NCBI RefSeq assembly: GCF_009870785.1
Contig: NZ_WTWX01000014.1
Span: forward strand, 44,238 to 108,237
Direction of reading: 5' to 3'
From: Paenibacillus sp. An7
GTDB lineage: Bacteria > Bacillota > Bacilli > Paenibacillales > Paenibacillaceae
Length of the DNA stretch: 64,000 nucleotides
The notes beneath the pieces are model-generated. The model was not told the origin of the DNA, made no database searches, and saw only the letters and a program-made list of their open reading frames with translations. Made by a program: the position numbers and the translations under genes. Below, piece after piece: positions 1-7,795 of the stretch (position 1 is its first letter; the number at the start of each line of letters is the position of its first letter).

Positions 1-2
1 TG

Positions 3-1490
3 GTTGCGAGCGAACAAAGCTTTTTCATGAATATAAACGAAACCAAACAAATTGATTTAACGGCTGTTTATCCTGATGATTCCAAGGATGATGTAACCAC
101 TAAAGCGGTATGGTCTTCCAGTAATATAAAGATTGCAGATGTCATTGATGGCAAGGTGTATGCGAATGCGTCTGGATCGGTGACAATTACAGCGAAATAC
201 AGCAATCAGACAGTTGAAATTCCAGTGGATGTTGAAGTTGCTCGTCATCTGGATATCGATAAGGAAGAACTCGGACTCAAAGTAGGCGGAACGCACACGT
301 TTAAAGTGATGGCAGCCTTCGCAAACGGTGTAACAGAAGAGGTAACGAGCAAGGCAACCTGGACATCAAGCGAGGAAAGTGTTGCTTATGTAGAGAATGG
401 AAATCTGACGGCATATAAGTCAGGTAAGACCACGGTAAAAGCAACCTATGGCGGTAAAACGGTTGAGGCAGCAGTTAGCGTAGACATTCCGACCAAAGTA
501 GCACTGGCAAGCAAAAAAGGGGTAGTTCCTGTAGACGGAACCCTTCAAGCGAATGTAATCGCAACTTACACAGAGGATCGCGAGGAAATCGTAACCGATA
601 AAGCAGAATGGAGCTCAAGCAATGAGAAGATTGCTGAGGTTACATCAGGTGGTTTAATTACTGGAATAAAGACAGGTAAAGCGACCATTACTGCAAAATA
701 TCAAGGTAAAACCCTTACCATGGCGGTAGAAGTAGGACTCGCGAGCGGCCTGCAAGCTGACGTTCCGATCGTAGCGCTGCTCTCCAAAGAAACGTATCAA
801 CTGAAGTTGACCGCATCTGATGAATACGGAAATGAGCAGGATGTAAGCAGCAATGCAACGTGGAAATCAAGCAGTGCTCGTGTTGCAGATGTGAAAAAAG
901 GATTTATCACCGCTTACGGCAGTGGTAAGACTAATATTACAGCCGAGTACGGCGACCAAAAGGTGACGATTGCAGTAGAAGTTGACGTTATTGAGCGTAT
1001 GGAAATTTCGGAGTCCTCTCTTTCTCTGAAATCAGGCGATGTCGTAGATCTAGCGCTGAATGTAATGCTCAGTGATGGTTCTACACGTGAGGTGACAAGC
1101 GCTGCAGAATGGAAAACGAATAGCTACAAAGTGGCTACGGTGAACAAAGGGAAAGTGAAAGCAGTAGATTACGGAAAAGCGAAGATTACAGCGAAATACG
1201 GCAGTAAATCAGTAAGTGTTCCCGTTGATGTAGATACACTCAAGTACTTGCAAACGGATGAAGTGAGTCTGACACTGAAAAAAGGACAAACTGTAAAGAT
1301 TACAGCAGAAGCAACCTATGCGGATGGTTCTGAGGCAGACGTATCGAAGCCAGCGATGTGGACTTCTTCGAGGATCACGGTGGCTAGCGTAAAAGACGGT
1401 ACCATACGGGCAACTGGAAAAGGAAAAGCAACGATTACGGTTAGCTTTGCCGGTAAGAAATCAAAAGTGAGTCTTGTCGTTACAGAGTAA
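3..1490 (+). CDS. Repeated bacterial Ig-like (BIG2) surface protein, 3' part only
   Basis: The frame is open to the left edge, and the residues before the first ATG (position 27) continue the repeat pattern, so the gene starts upstream of the window. The visible part holds six tandem repeats of about 80 residues. Each contains a W(S/T/K)(S/T)(S/N) motif, then a hydrophobic strand, a G(K/S)(A/T)-T-(I/V)-TA(K/T)Y strand and a V-x-V-x-V strand. This is the pattern of BIG2-type immunoglobulin-like domains found in secreted adhesins and S-layer-associated proteins. The last repeat ends at the stop codon, so no C-terminal cell-wall anchor is present here; any signal peptide or SLH domain must lie upstream. 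The function of the whole protein cannot be inferred from the repeats. Confidence 0.85.
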   Translation, partial: VASEQSFFMNINETKQIDLTAVYPDDSKDDVTTKAVWSSSNIKIADVIDGKVYANASGSVTITAKYSNQTVEIPVDVEVARHLDIDKEELGLKVGGTHTFKVMAAFANGVTEEVTSKATWTSSEESVAYVENGNLTAYKSGKTTVKATYGGKTVEAAVSVDIPTKVALASKKGVVPVDGTLQANVIATYTEDREEIVTDKAEWSSSNEKIAEVTSGGLITGIKTGKATITAKYQGKTLTMAVEVGLASGLQADVPIVALLSKETYQLKLTASDEYGNEQDVSSNATWKSSSARVADVKKGFITAYGSGKTNITAEYGDQKVTIAVEVDVIERMEISESSLSLKSGDVVDLALNVMLSDGSTREVTSAAEWKTNSYKVATVNKGKVKAVDYGKAKITAKYGSKSVSVPVDVDTLKYLQTDEVSLTLKKGQTVKITAEATYADGSEADVSKPAMWTSSRITVASVKDGTIRATGKGKATITVSFAGKKSKVSLVVTE

Positions 1491-1516
1491 GCACCTAACA
1501 ATATAAAGAGCAGAAG

Positions 1517-1553
1517 AAGGCCGCTATCCCATTAAGGGTGTAGCGGCCTTTTT
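1517..1553 (+). terminator. Intrinsic terminator after the Ig-like gene
   Basis: A 10-bp perfect stem (AAGGCCGCTA / TAGCGGCCTT) is followed by a T-run. It ends the Ig-like gene and faces the convergent chromate transporter operon. Confidence 0.85.
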
Positions 1554-1569
1554 CTATCTTAGATGTCAT

Positions 1570-2124
1570 TTAGACAAATGTATGAGACAAGACGATCGCT
1601 CCATAGGCAAAAGCGATGAGAATAACAAATGCGGGATGAATCTTTGTTTTCGTGAGCATAAAGAGTGCAATCGCTGAAATAAGTAAAGTCTGCCACACAT
1701 TAATCATCTGTATGGATACAATTCCCATCTCCCATGTCAATAGGAGCATGAGGACAGCAATGACAGGCTGAACAAGCAGTGTCATTCCTTTTACGACGTT
1801 GGACGTACGGTATTTATTAAGTAAGCTAAGCAGTAGAATGAGTGCAGTTGCAGAAGGAACGACAGTAGCAATGGTAGCGATGATGAATCCAGGCCAGCTG
1901 GCTACTTGGTACCCGACAAACGCAGCAATTTTAGTTGCAATCGGACCAGGAAGAGCATTTGCTACCGCGAGCACATCACCAAATTGTTCATTCGTCATCC
2001 AAGCGTAATGATTTACGACTTCTTCCTGCATAAGTGGAATAGAGGCAGGGCCGCCGCCGTAACCGAGTACATTAGCTACGAAAAATCCCCAGAAAAGTTC
2101 CCACCATGTTTGTAGTTGCTCCAC
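1570..2124 (-). CDS. Short-chain chromate transporter subunit (CHR family), distal
   Basis: A 184-residue, highly hydrophobic single-CHR-domain protein. It carries the family signatures GYGGGPASIPLMQEE near residue 21 and ANALPGPIATKIA near residue 55. Short CHR proteins are usually encoded as adjacent pairs whose two halves together form the chromate efflux pump, like YwrA/YwrB of Bacillus subtilis, and the second half lies immediately upstream here. The start is GTG, preceded by AAAGGGGTG at 9-base spacing and placed 3 bases after the stop of the upstream gene, so translation is probably coupled. It is the last gene of an Lrp-CHR-CHR operon. The membrane location and family are clear; chromate as the true substrate is inferred from family. 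Confidence 0.88.
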   Translation of the reverse strand: MEQLQTWWELFWGFFVANVLGYGGGPASIPLMQEEVVNHYAWMTNEQFGDVLAVANALPGPIATKIAAFVGYQVASWPGFIIATIATVVPSATALILLLSLLNKYRTSNVVKGMTLLVQPVIAVLMLLLTWEMGIVSIQMINVWQTLLISAIALFMLTKTKIHPAFVILIAFAYGAIVLSHTFV

Positions 2125-2127
2125 GGC

Positions 2128-2715
2128 TTATGACACCCCTTTATTGCTTTGTTTGTCCCGTTTGTAGCGCTGCACGAGGTTTAGATGGAACATGCCATAA
2201 CCAAGGAAGAGCATCACCACAATTCCTGGGTGGATTTGCAGCAACTGAAGCAGGATAAAGGCAAGAATTCCAAATAAGACAGCAAATCCTTTTCCAAGAC
2301 CTTTCCAGGCCTTTAGGGCAAATTCATAGGCCATAATACCAAGCATGACAACGATGACAGGTCTTACCGCCGCGATCATTCCTGCAATATATTTGGAGTC
2401 TTTTAAGGTGTACATCACCCCGAGCAGAGCAACAATGGCAATGCTCGATGGCAAGATATGAGCAAGCACCGAGACAATGGCACCGGAGACTCCTTTTTGC
2501 TTATAACCAAGATACGCTGCCATTTTCGTTGCAATCGGACCAGGAAGGGCGTTGGCGAGTGCGAGGGTTTCTCCAAATTCTTCATCTTCCATCCACTTAT
2601 AGCGGATCACTGCTTCATAGCGGATGAGGGGAATAACAGAGGGTCCGCCCCCATATCCCAAAATACCGGTTCTCACCATCCCAATGGCCAGTTCTTTGTA
2701 AGGCTGTAGGTTCAT
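2128..2715 (-). CDS. Short-chain chromate transporter subunit (CHR family), proximal
   Basis: A 195-residue membrane protein homologous to its downstream neighbour. It has GYGGGPSVIPLIRYE at about residue 20 and ANALPGPIATKMAAYLGY at about residue 54, followed by several hydrophobic segments and a basic C-terminus. It is the partner half of a two-gene short-chain CHR transporter. The ATG start has GGAGGAG upstream and lies 15 bases after the Lrp-type regulator gene. The arrangement regulator-CHR-CHR matches the ywrC-ywrB-ywrA locus of B. subtilis, where the Lrp-type protein controls chromate resistance. That parallel is from general knowledge and not shown here. Confidence 0.88.
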   Translation of the reverse strand: MNLQPYKELAIGMVRTGILGYGGGPSVIPLIRYEAVIRYKWMEDEEFGETLALANALPGPIATKMAAYLGYKQKGVSGAIVSVLAHILPSSIAIVALLGVMYTLKDSKYIAGMIAAVRPVIVVMLGIMAYEFALKAWKGLGKGFAVLFGILAFILLQLLQIHPGIVVMLFLGYGMFHLNLVQRYKRDKQSNKGVS

Positions 2716-2730
2716 TATTGATGTCTCCTC

Positions 2731-3231
2731 CTATAAGCGCATGCCCATACGGCTCTTGTAGCGTTTAAGCAGCAGCTGGGATTCTACTTTTACAATCCCG
2801 GGCATTTTATATACTTTCTCTAGTAGAAAATGTTCCATCTCTTCAATATCTGCAAAAATACCGTGCATATGTAACGTGCTCGGGCCTGTCATGTGATACA
2901 GGCTGGTAACCGCCGGCTCTTGATCAAGCTTCTCTGCCACTTCATCCAAATACTGCGGCTCAATATCTACATTAAAAAAGGCGGATACAGATAAGCCCAC
3001 TTTCACCGGATTAATCACAACCGTAAAGCGTTCGATGACTTCCTTCTCGGACAATGCGTTAATTCGTGCCTGTACGGCAACGCGGGATAAGCCGATTTGC
3101 TGACCAAGCTCTGTATAGGATATACGGCTGTTCTGATGCAGGGCTGCTAGTATTTTGCGATCAATCTCATCGAGGTTATGCATGCGGGGGATCTCAGGTG
3201 AGAAAACCTGATCTATCCGATCTTCACTCAT
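2731..3231 (-). CDS. Lrp/AsnC-family regulator of the chromate operon
   Basis: The protein has an AsnC-type [20 protein letters not shown] is followed by [21 protein letters not shown]-terminal RAM (ligand/oligomer) domain carries the typical [15 protein letters not shown] and [17 protein letters not shown] strands. Three ATGs compete. AGGTGG lies 7 bases before the ATG at 3231 and 4 bases before the one at 3234, so I start at 3231; the ATG at 3249 lies upstream of that ribosome binding site and has none of its own. The gene is first in an operon with two CHR transporter genes and probably regulates it, as YwrC/ChrS does in B. subtilis. A 12-bp direct repeat upstream (3262-3304) is a candidate operator. 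Confidence 0.88.
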   Translation of the reverse strand: MSEDRIDQVFSPEIPRMHNLDEIDRKILAALHQNSRISYTELGQQIGLSRVAVQARINALSEKEVIERFTVVINPVKVGLSVSAFFNVDIEPQYLDEVAEKLDQEPAVTSLYHMTGPSTLHMHGIFADIEEMEHFLLEKVYKMPGIVKVESQLLLKRYKSRMGMRL

Positions 3232-3261
3232 CATTAGACCACCTTTCATTATTTCGAAACA

Positions 3262-3304
3262 AACTTTACGTAATTTATATATCTATATTTATAACTTTTC
3301 GTAA
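3262..3304. promoter_or_regulatory. Direct-repeat operator candidate upstream of the Lrp-type regulator
   Basis: AACTTTACGTAA (3262-3273) and AACTTTTCGTAA (3293-3304) match at 11 of 12 positions. They are spaced 31 bp start to start, close to three helical turns, in an AT-rich tract just upstream of the regulator gene. Lrp/AsnC proteins bind such phased repeats and often autoregulate. The rest of 3250-3555 is AT-rich and shows no gene. Confidence 0.45.
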
Positions 3305-3555
3305 GATGAGTCAATCATTTCAGACCGATTTGTCTATTTATATAATATATTTCTTTCTATTTGTATAGTTAAACATCTGTGAAGCAAATCAGCCCCCCGA
3401 TCCAATGGACCGAAGAGCTAGAGTTTTGGAGTGCAGAGATTTGGGAATCAAATTTAAAACCCATATTATTTCTTGAAAAATTAACATTAATATGTAATAT
3501 TAGTGAGCTGAAAACTAAATATTTCCGGCAGTTAGTCCTTATAAAGGAGAAATAG

Positions 3556-4038
3556 ATGATTAGAAAAAATGTAAGATCCATTGTTTTTGTTGTTCTAGTG
3601 GGAGTAGTAGCTCTGGTATTATCGTATCATTTCTTTAATAACAGCTCTGAAGCAGAGGAGATAATTGATAAACAAAAAGAATACATGGCTAATATACAGA
3701 TTAAGCTGAATAATACTACGGAGCCATTGCACCAATTATACGGTTCGATCACTAATTTATTGGGCTTGAACGAAGGTTTAATTAGCTTGGCCAATAATGA
3801 TAAATATGCGGATTATGGAAGATTCGTAAGGTCCATGTTAGAAGGGCTTGAAATCAATTTTAACTCAATGGTTAATGATGGATTCAATACGACCGATGAT
3901 CGTGAATTTCTAATGGAACAAACAAAGAAAGTTATGGATTATATGGATATTAGCTCCCTAGATAATGTGAAAGCAAGAACAATGAAAGATCAACTGTTTA
4001 AAGAATTTGAAGAGTATTTAAATCATAGAACGGATTAA
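3556..4038 (+). CDS. Hypothetical membrane-anchored protein
   Basis: A 160-residue protein I do not recognise. Residues 1-5 are basic, 6-27 form a hydrophobic membrane segment (IVFVVLVGVVALVLSYHFF), and the remaining ~130 residues are charged, helical-looking and probably outside the membrane. The segment after the membrane helix (SEAEEIIDKQKEYMANIQIKL) has a coiled-coil look. AAAGGAGA sits 5-6 bases before the ATG, supporting this start. The gene is monocistronic, AT-richer than its neighbours, and ends at a terminator shared with the convergent histidine kinase gene. Confidence 0.7.
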   Translation: MIRKNVRSIVFVVLVGVVALVLSYHFFNNSSEAEEIIDKQKEYMANIQIKLNNTTEPLHQLYGSITNLLGLNEGLISLANNDKYADYGRFVRSMLEGLEINFNSMVNDGFNTTDDREFLMEQTKKVMDYMDISSLDNVKARTMKDQLFKEFEEYLNHRTD

Positions 4039-4060
4039 TACAAATATTGTTTAAAAAATA

Positions 4061-4110
4061 AAAAACCAATGGGTCACCTAAAATCGGTTGACTCCTTGGT
4101 TTTTTATTTT
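4061..4110. terminator. Bidirectional terminator between convergent genes
   Basis: An A-rich/T-rich stem AAAAACCAA / TTGGTTTTT is extended inwards by GGGTCA / TGACTCC. It has a T-run on one side and an A-run on the other, so it can serve both the 160-residue gene (+) and the kinase operon (-). Confidence 0.75.
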
Positions 4111-4123
4111 TATCGCATGGATA

Positions 4124-5239
4124 TTACTCTTTAGCAAAAATGATGGTGATGCTTGTTCCTTCTCCTGGAGTAGATGTGATGGTCAGCGTGCCGCCAACAC
4201 TTCTTGCTCTTTCTTCCATACTAAAAAGGCCGACGCCAGCTTCACTGCCAGCTGCTCCAATGGTAAAGCCTTCTCCATTATCACTAATCGTGACGAGCAG
4301 TTTCGCTCCACGGTCGTCAATGGTTACCTTTGCTTCCTCTGCATCGGCATGTTTGGCAATGTTAGTCAGTGCTTCTTGAATGATCCGATAGATCGCCAGT
4401 TCCAGGTTATGGGGCAATCTGCGACGTAAGTGACACTCAAAGCAGACATCAATTCCATAATAACCTATGAACTTCTCAATATAGGTACGGATCGCAGGAA
4501 CGATACCAAGGTCGTCTAATACCGAGGGACGAAGCTGCCAGGCTAGACCTCTTACCTCCTCGATAATCGCAGTCACCTGTTCACGCAAAGGTTGTAAGTC
4601 AGATTGATCAACCGATTCATTTGAAGTGAGCTGATCCAGCTGAATTACGAGAGAGTAGAGACTTTGCCCAATCCCGTCATGCAGTTCTCTTGAGAATCGT
4701 TTCCGTTCCTCTTCTTGAATCCGTATGACTTTGGTCATCATGGATTGTAGCTCTGCTTCAGTCTGCTTCAGTCTCGTTACTTCGTTACGAATCGCCAAAT
4801 ACTTTTTAGGTTTTCCTTGTTCATCCATCAGCGGCACGATCGTGGTATTTACCCAGTAGAACTTTCCATCTTTGGTTGTATTGCGAATTTCGCCTTGCCA
4901 AACCTTCCCCTCACGGATGGTCGTCCAGAGCTCCTTCATAAAAGCAACATCGTGATATCCTGAATTGATAATGCGATGATCCTGTCCGAGCAGTTCTTCT
5001 CTTGAGTACTTGGATATTTCGCAAAATTTATCATTCACATACTGAATTTTACCCTTTGTATCTGTCATAGCGACAATCGAGGATTCATCTAGAGCAATCT
5101 TAAGATCGGTGAGCTCCTGGAGCGCACTTTTCACTTCATCCTTCACCGTATCGTTCTCGATGTGGTGCTCTACTTCATTTATGAGTTTATCAATGGAATA
5201 GTTCTGAAAAGGAGACGTAAAGCTTTGTGTATCAGTCAT
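4124..5239 (-). CDS. PAS-domain histidine kinase, NarX/NreB-like (HisKA_3)
   Basis: A 371-residue soluble sensor kinase with no membrane segment. Residues ~50-155 form a PAS domain with PAC ([23 protein letters not shown]). Residues ~175-245 form the HisKA_3 dimerisation domain with [11 protein letters not shown], where H187 is the predicted phosphorylation site. The C-terminal HATPase_c domain shows NIAKHADA and SDNGEGF. It resembles NreB in architecture and context, but I see no four-cysteine cluster in the PAS region (a single Cys at 73), so an oxygen-sensing iron-sulfur cluster is not supported. Its start lies inside the end of the upstream response regulator gene, with AAGGGG in that gene's 3' end, so translation is coupled. 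It is the third gene of the GAF-RR-HK operon. Confidence 0.9.
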   Translation of the reverse strand: MTDTQSFTSPFQNYSIDKLINEVEHHIENDTVKDEVKSALQELTDLKIALDESSIVAMTDTKGKIQYVNDKFCEISKYSREELLGQDHRIINSGYHDVAFMKELWTTIREGKVWQGEIRNTTKDGKFYWVNTTIVPLMDEQGKPKKYLAIRNEVTRLKQTEAELQSMMTKVIRIQEEERKRFSRELHDGIGQSLYSLVIQLDQLTSNESVDQSDLQPLREQVTAIIEEVRGLAWQLRPSVLDDLGIVPAIRTYIEKFIGYYGIDVCFECHLRRRLPHNLELAIYRIIQEALTNIAKHADAEEAKVTIDDRGAKLLVTISDNGEGFTIGAAGSEAGVGLFSMEERARSVGGTLTITSTPGEGTSITIIFAKE

Positions 5240-5885
5240 AAGTCATGAGCCCCTTCTTCATTGCAAGTTTGACGAGCTCAGGTCTGCTCTTTAGACCAAG
5301 TTTATCCATGAGATTACTCTTATGGGATTCAACCGTCTTGACGCTGATAATAAGTTGCTCTGCAATTTCCTTATTGGAATACCCTTTGGCAATCCAGGTC
5401 ATAATTTCTTTTTCGCGATCAGATAGTGTTTCATAAGGACCATCGGATTCTCCCCGGCGAATCATATCAGAGTATTCCTTCATTAACTTCTTTGTTGCAC
5501 TTGGATATAAATAGGCAGTCCCATCAGCCACAGAGCGAATCGCCGCAATGAGCTCCTCATGAGGAGCACTTTTAAGTATGTAGCCGGAAGCACCTGCGTG
5601 AATCGCTCGGAACAAATATTCCTCATCATCATGCATTGTTAGAATCAATACGCCGACATGAGGCATTTTTTGTTTAAGTTCAGCGGTTGCAGTAAGTCCA
5701 TCCTTGCCAGGAGGCATACTGAAATCCATGAGTACAACATCCGGGTCTAATTCTTCTGCTTTGGCTATCGCTTCGTCTCCGTCTGCTGCATCTCCAATGA
5801 CTTCAATATCATTCTTTCCTTGCAGCAAAGCAGATAGTCCTGATCGTACGACAATATGGTCGTCAGCAATCACAATACGAATCAA
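5232..5885 (-). CDS. NarL/LuxR-family response regulator, NreC-like
   Basis: A 217-residue response regulator starting RIVIADDH. The receiver domain has acidic D8/D9, phospho-acceptor D54 (VVLMDFSMP) and K at LKSAPHEE. The C-terminal LuxR HTH reads [25 protein letters not shown] and [17 protein letters not shown] take the TTG at 5885 as the start: GGGAGG lies 8 bases upstream and the protein then begins directly at the receiver fold. A longer frame to 5960 would add 25 non-conserved residues with no ribosome binding site. It overlaps the kinase gene by 8 bases and follows the GAF-protein gene, forming a probable sensory operon. Confidence 0.9.
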   Translation of the reverse strand: MIRIVIADDHIVVRSGLSALLQGKNDIEVIGDAADGDEAIAKAEELDPDVVLMDFSMPPGKDGLTATAELKQKMPHVGVLILTMHDDEEYLFRAIHAGASGYILKSAPHEELIAAIRSVADGTAYLYPSATKKLMKEYSDMIRRGESDGPYETLSDREKEIMTWIAKGYSNKEIAEQLIISVKTVESHKSNLMDKLGLKSRPELVKLAMKKGLMTYD

Positions 5886-6020
5886 ATGGTTTTCCTCCCT
5901 TTCCTTCAAGGTCCGGTGTGATGTAGTTAACATTTTACTACAGTTAGAATAGGGCTGCACCCGATCTTTAAGAAAAAAGAGAGCTAAGCATTGGTTTTTT
6001 TACATAAATGGTTCACCATG

Positions 6021-6476
6021 TCAGATTACATTCAGTATGTTTGTCATAGAAGAGGAGAGTTGATCGGCTTCTCGTTGTACCGCCTGGATCTCACTCGGAT
6101 GAAAGGTGCGAGAGTGGTTTCTTAGACCGGTAATGAGAATCCCAACAGGGGTTTGATCCTGCAGAAGTGGAACAGAAATAATGCTGGTAAGCCGCTCTGC
6201 AAGTAAGAGGGGACAGGTATGAAACAGCAGAGATGCAGGTTCTGAATTCATATTTGAGATAAAACTGCGGCCTGACTTAAAGACAGGGGCTGCAATACCT
6301 TCATTTGTTTTAAAAGCGAGTTTTGATGTGCGCTTACTGCGGCTTCCCATCTGAAAGATGACATGCAGCTTTCCGTCTGTTTTGGAGAGGAGCAAGATGG
6401 CGGTGAAGTCTGCGTGTAGACTATGTTGCAGCCGCTCTACAATATACTCTTCTGCAGGGGATAAGCGTTGCATCAT
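6021..6476 (-). CDS. GAF-domain sensor protein, NreA-like
   Basis: A protein of about 151 residues consisting almost entirely of one GAF domain (LSPAEEYIVERLQHSLHAD at the start, then SIISVPLLQDQTPVGILITGL near the end). It is first in an operon with a NarL-type response regulator and a PAS/HisKA_3 kinase, the gene set of the staphylococcal NreABC nitrate/oxygen system in which NreA is the nitrate-binding GAF protein. That analogy rests on architecture and context only. Three consecutive ATGs follow AAGGA; the middle one (6476) has 7-base spacing and is used. A longer TTG frame to 6506 has no ribosome binding site. An Fnr-box-like sequence lies just upstream. Confidence 0.8.
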   Translation of the reverse strand: MMQRLSPAEEYIVERLQHSLHADFTAILLLSKTDGKLHVIFQMGSRSKRTSKLAFKTNEGIAAPVFKSGRSFISNMNSEPASLLFHTCPLLLAERLTSIISVPLLQDQTPVGILITGLRNHSRTFHPSEIQAVQREADQLSSSMTNILNVI

Positions 6477-6535
6477 CATCACATCCTTTGATTTTGATTT
6501 ATGCAACTATGATTACTCGTTTTCGAGAAACAGGC

Positions 6536-6551
6536 TGTGAAATATGTCACT
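6536..6551. promoter_or_regulatory. Fnr/Crp-type operator between the GAF operon and fnr
   Basis: TGTGA-N6-TCACT matches the Bacillus Fnr consensus TGTGA-N6-TCACA at 9 of 10 positions. Its centre (6543.5) is ~40 bp upstream of a plausible transcription start near 6500-6504 for the GAF-RR-kinase operon, the class II activator position. It also lies ~100 bp upstream of the fnr promoter region. Confidence 0.65.
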
Positions 6552-6672
6552 AGTTCTTAGCTAAATTAGAAAGTTAGGGGAATTTTAGCACTTTTATCAG
6601 GTAATTCCCTGATCCTTAATATGGGGGGATTAAGTACAATAGAGATATTAGAAGAGCGAGGGGCGATTTAAG

Positions 6673-7422
6673 ATGACATTAGTATTAGCCAGAAGAGGAC
6701 GTGAGGTAGAGGTGACCATGTGCGGAGGGAATGAGACTAGCCAAGGGGAAGCTGAACTGAAAAAGGGTCTCCAAGGTTTGATGCAGCTTAAATCGATCAA
6801 TGTCGGGGATCGACTGTTTTATGAAGGTGACGAGGTAGAGGCGCTGTACTACATGAAGTCGGGCCGGGTGAAGCTGACAAAGACGAATGAGGACGGAAAA
6901 GAGATTATTCTTTCGTTTATGCAGGCAGATGATCTAGTAGGTGAATTTGGAGGAATCGAAGGAGAATTTCACGGATTTGAAGCAGAGGTGGTAGAAGCGG
7001 GTATGGTCGGTGTCATTATGGTTCGGAATCTGGAGGTCTACCTCAGCCAAAATGGAGAGATGGCCCTCGAATTTATCCGCTTGATGGGAACTGCACAGCG
7101 TATACTCCAGTATAAACTGCGCGACCTTTTAATGAATGGTAAAGCGGGCGCGCTCGCTTCGGTACTCGTAAGAGCATGTAATAGTTATGGAAAAATGACA
7201 CCCGAAGGAATTCTGATTACTAAAAAATTAAATCATGCAGATATAGCTGAGCTTATTGGAGCAACGAGAGAGAATGTAACGAAGACGCTTAGCGGCTGGA
7301 AAGAGCAAGGGATCGTAGAAGTATCGCAGGGACGGATTCTTGTTCGTGAAATAAGTGAGCTGCATCAGATTTGCGGCTGCCAGGCAGGAAATCTATGCTC
7401 GCCAAAAATTTGCCGGATGTAA
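6673..7422 (+). CDS. fnr: Fnr-type anaerobic regulator with C-terminal cysteine cluster
   Basis: A 249-residue Crp/Fnr-family regulator. It has an N-terminal cyclic-nucleotide-binding fold (GDRLFYEGDEVEALYYMKSGRVKL) and a C-terminal HTH (LNHADIAELIGATRENVTKTLSGWKEQGIV). The last 16 residues hold four cysteines (C234, C236, C242, C247: CGCQAGNLCSPKIC). Bacillus Fnr carries its 4Fe-4S ligands at the C-terminus, unlike the N-terminal cluster of E. coli FNR, so this layout supports an oxygen-labile Bacillus-type Fnr. The ATG has GAGGGG 9 bases upstream; a TACAAT -10 candidate lies at 6635. It is divergent from the GAF/RR/HK operon, and an Fnr box sits between them, so it probably controls that operon. 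Confidence 0.88.
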   Translation: MTLVLARRGREVEVTMCGGNETSQGEAELKKGLQGLMQLKSINVGDRLFYEGDEVEALYYMKSGRVKLTKTNEDGKEIILSFMQADDLVGEFGGIEGEFHGFEAEVVEAGMVGVIMVRNLEVYLSQNGEMALEFIRLMGTAQRILQYKLRDLLMNGKAGALASVLVRACNSYGKMTPEGILITKKLNHADIAELIGATRENVTKTLSGWKEQGIVEVSQGRILVREISELHQICGCQAGNLCSPKICRM

Positions 7423-7447
7423 CTTAGCGAATCATAGCGCAAATAAA

Positions 7448-7475
7448 AAAGACACCAGCTGGTGTCTTTCTCTAT
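7448..7475 (+). terminator. Intrinsic terminator after fnr
   Basis: AAAGACACC / GGTGTCTTT forms a perfect palindrome around AGCT, followed by a T/C-rich tail. Confidence 0.8.
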
Positions 7476-7520
7476 GTTTTATCCTAGAAAGAGCATTAGC
7501 TCTTCTACAATAGAAAAGAA

Positions 7521-7676
7521 TTATTTATTTGAGACCAGCTTACTGGAAGGATAAGTATAGGACAACTTACGTACAATTTCTTTTTGCCATTTTTCATCGC
7601 CAATGGACACTGCCAGATTGAGAAGGTCCAAGTAATCGTCAAGTTTCAAATCCGTTTTGGTTGCCGATATGTTCAT
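7521..7676 (-). CDS. Small Fur-box-associated protein, 51 residues
   Basis: The frame encodes 51 residues beginning MNISATKTDLKLDDYLDLL and ending SSKLVSNK. It is amphipathic, has no signal peptide or membrane segment, and contains no cysteine. AAGGA lies 4 bases before the ATG. I do not recognise the family. The case for a real gene is its position: upstream lie a promoter (7764-7792), a perfect 15-bp Fur box (7741-7755) and a second perfect palindrome (7713-7731), all oriented to this frame. Bacillus uses small Fur-repressed proteins (FbpA/B/C) to help an iron-sparing sRNA; whether this is an analogue is speculation, as the sequence does not look like them. Confidence 0.6.
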   Translation of the reverse strand: MNISATKTDLKLDDYLDLLNLAVSIGDEKWQKEIVRKLSYTYPSSKLVSNK

Positions 7677-7712
7677 TCTGTCCTTAAGTCCCCTTTATAA
7701 TAAAATGTGCAG

Positions 7713-7731
7713 GTTATCTACGGTAGATAAC
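7713..7731. promoter_or_regulatory. Perfect 19-bp palindrome in the small gene's leader
   Basis: GTTATCTACGGTAGATAAC is a perfect inverted repeat (9-1-9). It lies between the Fur box and the ribosome binding site of the 51-residue gene. It could be an operator for a second dimeric regulator, or a leader hairpin with a 3-base loop. Confidence 0.5.
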
Positions 7732-7740
7732 TCGCAATAA

Positions 7741-7792
7741 TGATAATCATTATCAATAATTTTATTATGCACGGTTTCCCTTGGAAATGCAA
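7741..7792 (-). promoter_or_regulatory. Fur-controlled promoter
   Basis: TGATAATCATTATCA (7741-7755) is a 15/15 match to the Bacillus Fur 7-1-7 box. Read on the minus strand, -35 TTGCAT (7787-7792), a 17-bp spacer and -10 CATAAT (7764-7769) place the transcription start next to the Fur box, a standard repression geometry. The only downstream gene on that strand is the 51-residue frame. Confidence 0.8.
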
Positions 7793-7795
7793 ACA

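Noticed and set aside
3369..3581. Minus-strand open frame of 70 codons before the 160-residue gene
   Set aside because: AT-rich, lacks a ribosome binding site and overlaps the start of a well-supported gene.
4124..5239. Oxygen-sensing iron-sulfur PAS domain in the NreB-like kinase
   Set aside because: The PAS region has only one cysteine, not the cluster of four.
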